Shown here one piece after another: positions 1 to 6,501 of a DNA stretch of 64,000 bases. The DNA lies in NCBI RefSeq assembly GCF_000165485.1, contig NC_014623.1, positions 4,235,501 to 4,299,500 on the forward strand, in the 5' to 3' direction. The stretch is from Stigmatella aurantiaca DW4/3-1. Lineage in GTDB: Bacteria > Myxococcota > Myxococcia > Myxococcales > Myxococcaceae. Within the stretch, counting starts at the first letter, position 1. Each line of letters starts with the position of its first letter. A model generated the notes under the pieces. The model was not told the DNA's origin, made no database searches, and saw only the letters and a program-made list of their open reading frames with translations. The translations under genes were made by a program, and so were the position numbers.

Positions 1-1479
1 GAGCACCTCCTCCATGCGCACCGGGTAGGGCTCCCGCTCGTGGATGAGGCGCCCGGTGGGGTGGCCGAGGATGTTCAGCCCGGGGCGGTCCATGGCGTTC
101 AGCAGCCGCCGCGTCATCTGGTCCTCGTTCATGCTGTGGCGGATGTGGATGGAGCCGATGACCACCTCGAGCCGCTCGAGGAAGTGGTCGCTGTAGTCGA
201 GCGCGCCGGTTTCCAGGATGTCCACCTCGATGCCCTTGAGGAGCCGGAAGCCGGGGAGGGCCTCGTTCACGCGGTCGATCTCCTCCCACTGGCGCTTGAG
301 GTCATCCTCCTTGAGCCCGCCTGCGTAGACGGACGTCTGGCTGTGCTCGGTGACGGTGAGGTACTGGAGCCCCATCGCGTGGGCCGCGCGCGCCATCTCC
401 TCCAGGGAGTGCTTCCCGTCGGACCACGTGCTGTGGCAGTGGACCACGCCGAGCACGTCCTCCATCGACACCAGGTCCTCGGGCAGGTGCCCCTCCAGGG
501 CGGCTTCGATCTCGCCGGAGTCTTCGCGCAGCTCGGGGGGGATGTACTGCATGCCCAGCAGCCGGTAGAGCGCCGCCTCGTCGGGCACGGGCAGCTTGGT
601 GCCGTCCGCGCGGTGGACGCCCCACTCGGAGATCTTCAGCCCCTTCTCCTGTCCCAGCCCTCGCAAGCGCACATGGTGGGCCTTGGAGCCGGTGAAGTGG
701 TGCAGGGCGGTGGCGAAGTCCTCGTCCGGGAGCACGCGCAGGTCCACCTGGAGGTCCTCCTGGACCATTCGCACAGAGCACTTGCTCTCGCCCTTGCCCA
801 GCACCACGGCCACCCCGGGCGACGTGGCCAGGGCCTCGAGCACGGGCCCGGCCTGGGGCGCCGAGGCCAAGAGGTCCACATCTCCCACCGTCTCCGCGCG
901 GCGGCGCACGCTGCCGGCCGGGCTGACCCGCACCACGCCTGGGACGGCCTTCAGGCGCGTCAGCAGGTCCTCCACGGTGGGCAGGACATCCCCCAGAAGC
1001 TTGCGCTTGCCCTGCGCGCGCTGGTGAAGCGCAATGCCCTCCAGGATCTTCGCCTCGCTCTTGGCGCCAAAGCCTTTGAGTTCCCGCACGCGGCCCTGCC
1101 GGCAGGCCAGCTCCAGCTCGGCCACACTGCCCACCTTCAGCTCGTTCCAGAGGGCGATGACCTTCTTGGGGCCCACATCCGGCAACTGGAGCATCTCCAT
1201 CAGCCCGGGGGGGTACTCGGCCTTCAGCTCCTCGTAGAAGCCCAGCTTTCCGGTGGTCACCAGCTCGGTAATCTTCTCGGCGAGCCCTTGGCCGATCCCT
1301 GGGAGGTCTTGCAGGCGGCCTTCCTGGACGAGCGTGGCCAGGTCCTGGGGGGTGCCCGAGAGGCGATCCGCGGCGGTGTCATACGCACGGACCTTGAAAG
1401 CGTTCTCCCCCTTGAGTTGAAGGAGCAAGGAGAGGTTCCGGAGAACCTGGACGACGGTGTTTTTGTCGGGCGGAGTCAC
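1..1479 (-). CDS. polX: DNA polymerase/3'-5' exonuclease PolX (partial, C-terminus outside window)
   Basis: Family X DNA polymerase fused to a PHP phosphoesterase domain, a gap-filling repair enzyme of bacteria. The 493 visible residues show an N-terminal 8-kDa-like helical region, helix-hairpin-helix motifs around residues 58-110 (LPGIGQGLAEKI, LPDVGPKKV), the nucleotidyltransferase core G189-S190 followed by the D200-x-D202 metal pair, and the start of the PHP domain at H347-x-H349 followed by TWSDG and a TEHS motif. The family is usually about 570 residues, so roughly 80 are missing at the left edge. The GTG start at 1479 is chosen because no in-frame ATG lies upstream and the protein begins there with the usual family N-terminus; no clear ribosome-binding site is seen. 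It is divergent from the Rieske gene at 1631. Confidence 0.93.
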   Translation of the reverse strand, partial: MTPPDKNTVVQVLRNLSLLLQLKGENAFKVRAYDTAADRLSGTPQDLATLVQEGRLQDLPGIGQGLAEKITELVTTGKLGFYEELKAEYPPGLMEMLQLPDVGPKKVIALWNELKVGSVAELELACRQGRVRELKGFGAKSEAKILEGIALHQRAQGKRKLLGDVLPTVEDLLTRLKAVPGVVRVSPAGSVRRRAETVGDVDLLASAPQAGPVLEALATSPGVAVVLGKGESKCSVRMVQEDLQVDLRVLPDEDFATALHHFTGSKAHHVRLRGLGQEKGLKISEWGVHRADGTKLPVPDEAALYRLLGMQYIPPELREDSGEIEAALEGHLPEDLVSMEDVLGVVHCHSTWSDGKHSLEEMARAAHAMGLQYLTVTEHSQTSVYAGGLKEDDLKRQWEEIDRVNEALPGFRLLKGIEVDILETGALDYSDHFLERLEVVIGSIHIRHSMNEDQMTRRLLNAMDRPGLNILGHPTGRLIHEREPYPVRMEEVL

Positions 1480-1576
1480 GGGGGGAAAGGTAATCCGGAT
1501 GGGTCGGGGGCGCAGGGATGCATTGTGAAGAAAAGAGGGGCCTCCCCGGCCCGGCCCGGGCGGGGTAGAAGGTCAA

Positions 1577-1600
1577 CCCCCCTCCCGGGGAGGAGGGGGG
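1577..1600. repeat. GC-rich inverted repeat in the polX/Rieske intergenic region
   Basis: Perfect 9-bp inverted repeat: CCCCCCTCC at 1577-1585 pairs with GGAGGGGGG at 1592-1600 around a 6-base loop. It lies 30 bases upstream of the Rieske start codon at 1631, so it would sit in that gene's promoter or leader. There is no T-tract, so it does not look like a standard terminator. Function unknown. Confidence 0.5.
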
Positions 1601-1630
1601 GACTGATCGCGCGAAGGGAAAAAGAAGCCG

Positions 1631-1945
1631 ATGAAGATCAAGCTGGGGCCGGCGGACTTCTCCGAGAAGGAGATGCGAGGCTACGAGGTGGGCAACCGCA
1701 ACGTGTGCGTCGCCAAGATCAACGGGCGTTACAAAGGGCTCGATGACTGGTGCAACCACGCGGGGTGCCTGTTGTCGGGGGGCCGCCTCGAGAACAACCT
1801 GGTGATCTGTCCCTGCCACGAGGTTGGCTTCGACATGGACACGGGCAAGAACGTGACGTCTCCAGAGATCGCCGACGACCAGCCCGTGGTGGGCGTCGAG
1901 GTGCAGGACGGGCAGCTCGTCATTGACGACCCCTGGGCGAAGTAA
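1631..1945 (+). CDS. Rieske [2Fe-2S] ferredoxin-like protein
   Basis: A 104-residue soluble single-domain Rieske protein, presumably a small electron carrier. Both iron-sulfur ligand boxes are present: C41-x-H43 in CNHAGC and C60-x2-H63 in CPCHEVGFD, the usual spacing for this fold. There is no signal peptide or membrane segment, so it is probably a cytoplasmic ferredoxin of the kind that feeds dioxygenases or nitrite reductases rather than the bc1 complex subunit. No partner oxygenase is nearby. It heads a short co-directional run with the MoaB-like gene (26-base gap) and the TIGR02757 gene. The partner is unknown. Confidence 0.88.
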   Translation: MKIKLGPADFSEKEMRGYEVGNRNVCVAKINGRYKGLDDWCNHAGCLLSGGRLENNLVICPCHEVGFDMDTGKNVTSPEIADDQPVVGVEVQDGQLVIDDPWAK

Positions 1946-1971
1946 ATCACGGAAAGAAGGGAAGGCTGCCA

Positions 1972-2565
1972 ATGGGACACGAGGGCCATGACCACGACCA
2001 TGACCAAGGTCATGATCACCACCACCATCCTCCCGCCCACGGGGGTCATGGGCACGGACACTCGCACGCGGAGCGGGAGCACAAGGCACACGCCCCCGCG
2101 CACGTGAGCGCCTTCGTCGTGACGTGCTCGGACAGCCGGGACGCGGCGCGAGACGAAAGCGGGCAAGCGCTGCGAGGGGGGCTGGAGGCGGCCGGTCACA
2201 CGATCTGTGGCTACAAGGTGGTGAAGGACGAGCCGGAGGCGATCCGGGCCGCGTTGGCCGAGGCGGCGGGGGCAGGCGCGCGGGCGGTGCTCTTCAACGG
2301 TGGCACGGGCATTGGGCGGCGGGACTCGACGGTGGAGACGCTGCGCGGGCTGTTCGAGAAGGAGCTGCCAGGGTTCGGGGAGTTGTTCCGGGCGCTCTCG
2401 TTCCAGCAGATCGGCAGCGCGGCGATGATGTCGCGGGCGACGGCGGGGACGTACCAGGGGATGATCGTTTTCGTGATGCCGGGCTCGCCCCAGGCGGTGC
2501 GGTTGGCCCTGGAGGCGTTGATTCTCCCGGAGCTGGGACACGCGGCCCGCGAGCTGACGCGCTGA
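1972..2565 (+). CDS. MoaB/MogA-family molybdopterin-binding protein with His-rich N-terminus
   Basis: A 197-residue protein. Residues 50-190 match the MoCF (MoaB/MogA) fold: SAFVVTCSDSRD at the start, the FNGGTGIGRRDSTVE loop that binds molybdopterin, and VMPGSPQAVRLALE near the end. MoaB/MogA proteins adenylylate molybdopterin before molybdate insertion. The first 45 residues are an added low-complexity tail with about 17 histidines interleaved with Asp and Gly, typical of metal storage or metallochaperone segments and not part of the fold. AAGGGAAGG a few bases upstream is a good ribosome-binding site. No other molybdenum cofactor gene is in the window. The family call is firm; the role of the His tail is inference. 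Confidence 0.87.
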   Translation: MGHEGHDHDHDQGHDHHHHPPAHGGHGHGHSHAEREHKAHAPAHVSAFVVTCSDSRDAARDESGQALRGGLEAAGHTICGYKVVKDEPEAIRAALAEAAGAGARAVLFNGGTGIGRRDSTVETLRGLFEKELPGFGELFRALSFQQIGSAAMMSRATAGTYQGMIVFVMPGSPQAVRLALEALILPELGHAARELTR

Positions 2566-2572
2566 CGAGGGC

Positions 2573-3550
2573 ATGAAGCGGCGTGAGCAGGCGGTTGAGG
2601 AGGGAATGGGCGTTCAACGCGTGAGCAGGCGTTCCCGGGGCGAGGGGCTTTCGGTCCAGGCGGCCGGGCGCCTGCGCCCCCTCCTGGAGTCCTTCCTGGC
2701 CTCGACGGACACGGGGGCCCGGATGGGGTTTGATCCCGTGGAGTTCCCGCATCGCTATGCGCACCCCCGGGACATCGAGGTGAGCGCGCTGCTGGCGGCG
2801 TCGTTGGCCTATGGCCGGGCGGACTTGTTCCGCCCCAAGGTGGACGCGCTGCTGCGCCGCATGGGCGCCTCACCCGCGGCGTTCGTCCAGGAACTGAAGG
2901 TGGCGGGGGCGCGAGAGCTGCTCGAAGGCTTCGTGTACCGCTTCAACGTGGGAACGGACGTGGCGGTGTTGCTGCTGGGCATGGGCCAGGCGCTCCGGGA
3001 GCTGGGAAGTCTGGAGGCGCTCTTTGTCCGGGGCAGGGAAGCGCATGGGACGGTGCATGGCGCGCTGAGCCACTTCACGGCCACGCTCCGGGAGGTGCCG
3101 ATGGCGCCGTTGCGGCGCGCGTTGGGCCCGGAGCGGGGCCTGCACCACCTGCTGCCGTCTCCCTTGGGCGCGGGGGCGGCGAAGCGGCTCAACCTCTACC
3201 TGCGGTGGATGGTGCGAGGGCCGGACACGGTGGACTTTGGCATCTGGAAGCAGGTGCCCGCCTCGGCGCTGGTCATCCCATTGGACACCCACATCGGCAG
3301 GATTTCCCAGCACCTCGGCCTGACGCGGCGCACGGACCTGAGTTGGCGCACGGCGGAGGAGGTCACGGCCTCGCTGCGGCTGCTGGATGCAGCGGACCCC
3401 GTCCGGTACGACTTCGCGCTGTGCCACTACGGGATGAGCGGGGTGTGCCCGGCCCAGCCCGTGGTGGGGAACTGCGCGAAGTGCCTGTTGCTGCCGGCGT
3501 GTGCGGTGGGCCCCCGCTTGGTCCGCCGGTCTTCCTCTTCTCAGCCCTGA
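2573..3550 (+). CDS. TIGR02757 family protein (DUF2400)
   Basis: A 325-residue cytoplasmic protein of the TIGR02757/DUF2400 family, whose biochemical function is not established. Recognisable family features are the helical core with DIEVSALLAASLAYGR, the SALVIPLDTHIGRI segment and a cysteine-bearing C-terminal stretch (MSGVCPAQPVVGNCAKCLLLPAC) that could bind a metal or cluster. The preceding stop is 7 bases upstream, so it is probably cotranscribed with the Rieske and MoaB-like genes. The ATG at 2573 follows GAGGG; an alternative in-frame ATG at 2606 has an AGGAGG that lies too close to it. It converges on hmp. Confidence 0.8.
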   Translation: MKRREQAVEEGMGVQRVSRRSRGEGLSVQAAGRLRPLLESFLASTDTGARMGFDPVEFPHRYAHPRDIEVSALLAASLAYGRADLFRPKVDALLRRMGASPAAFVQELKVAGARELLEGFVYRFNVGTDVAVLLLGMGQALRELGSLEALFVRGREAHGTVHGALSHFTATLREVPMAPLRRALGPERGLHHLLPSPLGAGAAKRLNLYLRWMVRGPDTVDFGIWKQVPASALVIPLDTHIGRISQHLGLTRRTDLSWRTAEEVTASLRLLDAADPVRYDFALCHYGMSGVCPAQPVVGNCAKCLLLPACAVGPRLVRRSSSSQP

Positions 3551-3590
3551 AGCGCTTCAGGCCGCGGGTCCGCTCGTCGCGCGGGGTGAC

Positions 3591-4772
3591 TCACGCCAGC
3601 GCGGACGCTGGGCCGAAGAACTCGTGATGGCACTGGTTCTCGGGGATGCCCAGTTCCTTCAAGGATCGCTGGATGGCTGCCATGAAGGGCTTGGGGCCGA
3701 GGAAATAGACATCAATGTCCCGTTCCTGGGGCAGCCATTGCGCCAGCCGCTCACGATCCAGCAGGCCGACGGCGTCGGGCGCGGGCGTGCCCTCGACGTG
3801 CTCGGCGTAGCAGTAGAAGCGCCGCAGGTGGGGATGCTGTTTCACCTGGGCGTCGATCCACTCCCGGAAGGCATGGACTCCCGCGTTGCGTGCGCAATGG
3901 ATGAAGTGAATGGGCCGTCCTTGGGGCAGCGCGGCCGTCAGCATGGCCAGGGTCGGGGTGATGCCTACCCCGCCACTGATCAGCACCAAGGGCTTGCCGC
4001 CGGGCCGAAGGTTGAATTCCCCCGATGGGGGGAACAACTCCAGCGTATCGCCCACCCCCACGTGGTCGTGCAGGTGCGCGGAGGCCTTGCCGCTGGGCTC
4101 GCGCTTGACGCTGATCCGGTAATGCTCGCCATTGGGGGCCGCCGACAAAGAGTAGTTGCGGCGCGTCTCGACGCCATCGATGAAGAGCTGCATGCCAATG
4201 TATTGCCCTGGCACGAAGTCCATCAGCGGGCCTCCATCCACGGGCGCCAGGTAGAAGGAGGTGATTTCAGCGCTCTCCTGTTCCTTGCGGATGACGCGGA
4301 AGCTGCGCCCGCCTTGCCAGCCCCCCCGCGCTTGGGTCTTCTCATCGTACATCTTCGCCTCGCTGGCAATGAGCAGATCGGCCAGTTGCTGGTATGCGGC
4401 GCCCCAGGCGGCGATCACTTCATCGGTGGCCACCTCCGCGCCGAGAACCTCGCGGATGGCGCGCAGCAGGCACGTGCCCACGATGGGGTAATGCGCAGGT
4501 TGGATTTGCAGGGCCACATGCTTGTTGATGATTTGCACCACGAGTCCGCCGAGCTGTTCCAACTCGTCAATGTGGCGGGCATACCGGAGCACCGCGTTGG
4601 CCAGGGCACGGGGTTGCGCGCCACTGCTCTGGTGGGCCTGATTGAACAGGGGCCGCACCTCGGGATGCTCGCTCAGCATGATGCGGTAGAAATGCGTGGT
4701 CAGGGCCTCGCCGCCGCTCTCCAGCAGGGGCACGGTGGATTTGACGATGGCACGTTGATGGGCGCTGAGCAT
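3591..4772 (-). CDS. hmp: Flavohemoglobin, nitric oxide dioxygenase
   Basis: Converts nitric oxide and O2 to nitrate with NAD(P)H in the cytoplasm. The 393 residues give the full three-domain protein: a globin domain (1-145) with the distal pair Y29 and Q53, the proximal haem ligand H85 and Y95, all at the same numbers as in E. coli Hmp; an FAD domain (about 150-260) with the RRNYSLS motif; and an NAD domain (about 265-393) with LISGGVGITPTLAML and a YFLGPKPFM stretch. It is divergent from norR. The 181-base gap carries a sigma-54 promoter facing this gene and three NorR-type sites, so it is expected to be induced by NO through NorR. Confidence 0.97.
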   Translation of the reverse strand: MLSAHQRAIVKSTVPLLESGGEALTTHFYRIMLSEHPEVRPLFNQAHQSSGAQPRALANAVLRYARHIDELEQLGGLVVQIINKHVALQIQPAHYPIVGTCLLRAIREVLGAEVATDEVIAAWGAAYQQLADLLIASEAKMYDEKTQARGGWQGGRSFRVIRKEQESAEITSFYLAPVDGGPLMDFVPGQYIGMQLFIDGVETRRNYSLSAAPNGEHYRISVKREPSGKASAHLHDHVGVGDTLELFPPSGEFNLRPGGKPLVLISGGVGITPTLAMLTAALPQGRPIHFIHCARNAGVHAFREWIDAQVKQHPHLRRFYCYAEHVEGTPAPDAVGLLDRERLAQWLPQERDIDVYFLGPKPFMAAIQRSLKELGIPENQCHHEFFGPASALA

Positions 4773-4846
4773 GAGAGGGGCTCCGGTCGGGGGTTTGCGG
4801 CGGGGGCGGGGAGTCCACCCACCGCCCTGTTCCGTGCTTTGATGAA

Positions 4847-4862
4847 GCAGCTTCCATGCCGA
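4847..4862 (-). promoter_or_regulatory. Predicted sigma-54 promoter of hmp
   Basis: On the minus strand the sequence TCGGCATGGAAGCTGCTTC (4862 to 4844) carries the invariant GG at 4860-4859 and GC at 4848-4847 with exactly ten bases between them, the -24/-12 signature of sigma-54 promoters. Transcription would start near 4835, about 60 bases before the hmp ATG. The divergent NorR-type AAA+ activator and its sites at 4904-4958 support the assignment. Confidence 0.78.
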
Positions 4863-4903
4863 CTTTTGAACATTGGAAAATCAAAGGGTTGTGGCAAGGC
4901 CAG

Positions 4904-4958
4904 GTCCTTTTGACTCGGCAGGCGCGGAGTCGAATTGACCGCCGGCGGTCAAGATGAC
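4904..4958. promoter_or_regulatory. Three NorR enhancer sites (GT-N7-AC)
   Basis: Three 11-base elements match the NorR consensus GTCA-N3-TGAC: GTCCTTTTGAC (4904-4914), GTCGAATTGAC (4929-4939) and GTCAAGATGAC (4948-4958, perfect). All three keep the TGAC half. Counted from the predicted hmp start they centre near -74, -99 and -118, suitable for an enhancer-bound activator. Sites 2 and 3 face each other and together form an 18-bp perfect palindrome, TTGACCGCCGGCGGTCAA (4935-4952). Site 3 covers the norR start codon, so bound NorR could also repress its own gene. Confidence 0.8.
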
Positions 4959-6501
4959 TCCTCATCCGCTGCTCCATGCGTTGATTCCCCTGGTGGATGA
5001 TCTGTCGCGGGACCTGCCCGAGCAGGAGCGCTACCGGAGGTTGTTGCAAGCGCTACGCGTGCTCCTGCCATGTGATGCAGCCGCGTTGCTGCGCCTGGAA
5101 GGCGAGTGGCTGGTCCCGCTGTCGGTCAACGGTCTCTCCGGGGACACCCTGGGGCGGCGCTTCCGGGTGAGCGAGCATCCGCGCTTCCAGGTGTTGCTCG
5201 CGAGCGCGGCGCCGACCCGGTTTCCCGCGGACAGCCCCCTGCCGGATCCCTACGATGGCTTGGTGCAGGGGGCCAGTGGAGATCTCCAGGTGCATGACTG
5301 CTTGGGGTGTCCCCTGCTGGTGGATGATCAGGTGTGGGGGTTATTGACCCTGGACGCGCTGTCGCCCGGACAGCTGGCCCCCGTAAATCTGGCCTCCCTG
5401 CAAGCCTTCGCGAGTCTGGCGGCGGCCACCGTGCGCGTGACCCAGCGCATCGAGCGGCTCGTGCGGCGGGCCGAGGGTGAGTTCCAGCGGGCGGAGACCT
5501 ACCGTCTGGCCGCCGGGGAGCGCCCGCACACGTTGATTGGACAGAGCGCGCTCTTTCGCAAGCTCCTGGAGGACATCGCCCTGGTGGGCGCCAGTGCGCT
5601 GAGCGTGTTGATCAGCGGCGAGACAGGGGTGGGCAAGGAATTGGTGGCACAGGCCCTCCACTCGGCATCTCCCCGCGCCAACCGGCCGCTGATCAGCCTG
5701 AACTGCGCGGCCTTGCCCGAGAGTCTCGTGGAGAGCGAGCTCTTTGGCCATGTCATGGGGGCCTTCTCGGGGGCGGTGAGTGACCGGCGCGGCAAATTCG
5801 AGCTGGCCGATGGCGGCACGCTGCTGCTGGACGAGGTGGGGGAGCTGCCGCTGACGGTGCAGGCCAAGTTGCTGCGCGTGTTGCAGAGCGGGCAGTTGCA
5901 GCGCCTGGGCTCGGACCGGGAGCACCGCATCGACGTGCGGTTGATCACCGCCACCAACCGGGATCTGGCCGAGGAGGTCCGCCAGGGACGGTTTCGCGCC
6001 GACCTCTATCACCGGCTCAGCGTGTTTCCGTTGCATGTGCCGGCCTTGCGTGAGCGGGGCAGCGATGTGCTGCTGTTGACGGGATACTTCCTCGAGGAAA
6101 ACCGCTCGCGCCTGGGCTTGCACAGCCTGCGCCTGAGCGGTGATGCCGAGGCCGCGCTGCTCGCTTATGCGTGGCCTGGCAATGTGCGCGAGCTGGAGCA
6201 CCTGGTGGCCCGGAGCGCGCTCAAGGCCTACGGTCAGCGCCGCGATGGCAGCCGCATCCTCACCCTGTCGGCGGAAGACTTCGCGTTGCAAGGAGGACCG
6301 CCGGGCCTACCACGGGCGGAAGCGCCCCCCGCTCCGGTGGCCCCCGTGGGGGATCTCCGCGAAGCCGTGGAGCACTTCGAGCGCCGACAGATCCGCGCGA
6401 GCCTCGATCGGCATCAGGGCAACTGGGCGTCAGCGGCCCGCGAGCTGGGGATGGATCGCGCCAATCTCCGGCGGTTGGCCAGACGTCTGGGATTGGAGTG
6501 A
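4954..6501 (+). CDS. norR: NO-responsive sigma-54 activator NorR
   Basis: A 515-residue enhancer-binding protein. The GAF sensor (about 1-165) keeps the residues that match the iron-binding set proposed for E. coli NorR: PDPYD101, H114-D-C116 and the aspartate of LTLD134. The AAA+ domain (190-420) has Walker A GETGVGKE at 222-229, the sigma-54 contact loop GAFSGA at 269-274 (usually GAFTGA; Thr to Ser) and Walker B TLLLDEVGELP. A Fis-type helix-turn-helix ends the protein (NWASAARELGMDRANLRRLARRLG). It is divergent from hmp, its predicted target. The last 72 bases overlap the opposite-strand CHAT gene tail to tail. Confidence 0.94.
   Translation: MTPHPLLHALIPLVDDLSRDLPEQERYRRLLQALRVLLPCDAAALLRLEGEWLVPLSVNGLSGDTLGRRFRVSEHPRFQVLLASAAPTRFPADSPLPDPYDGLVQGASGDLQVHDCLGCPLLVDDQVWGLLTLDALSPGQLAPVNLASLQAFASLAAATVRVTQRIERLVRRAEGEFQRAETYRLAAGERPHTLIGQSALFRKLLEDIALVGASALSVLISGETGVGKELVAQALHSASPRANRPLISLNCAALPESLVESELFGHVMGAFSGAVSDRRGKFELADGGTLLLDEVGELPLTVQAKLLRVLQSGQLQRLGSDREHRIDVRLITATNRDLAEEVRQGRFRADLYHRLSVFPLHVPALRERGSDVLLLTGYFLEENRSRLGLHSLRLSGDAEAALLAYAWPGNVRELEHLVARSALKAYGQRRDGSRILTLSAEDFALQGGPPGLPRAEAPPAPVAPVGDLREAVEHFERRQIRASLDRHQGNWASAARELGMDRANLRRLARRLGLE

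Noticed and set aside
40-1746. A 568-codon open frame on the plus strand
   Set aside because: It covers polX in antisense and part of the Rieske gene out of frame; both of those have strong family motifs.
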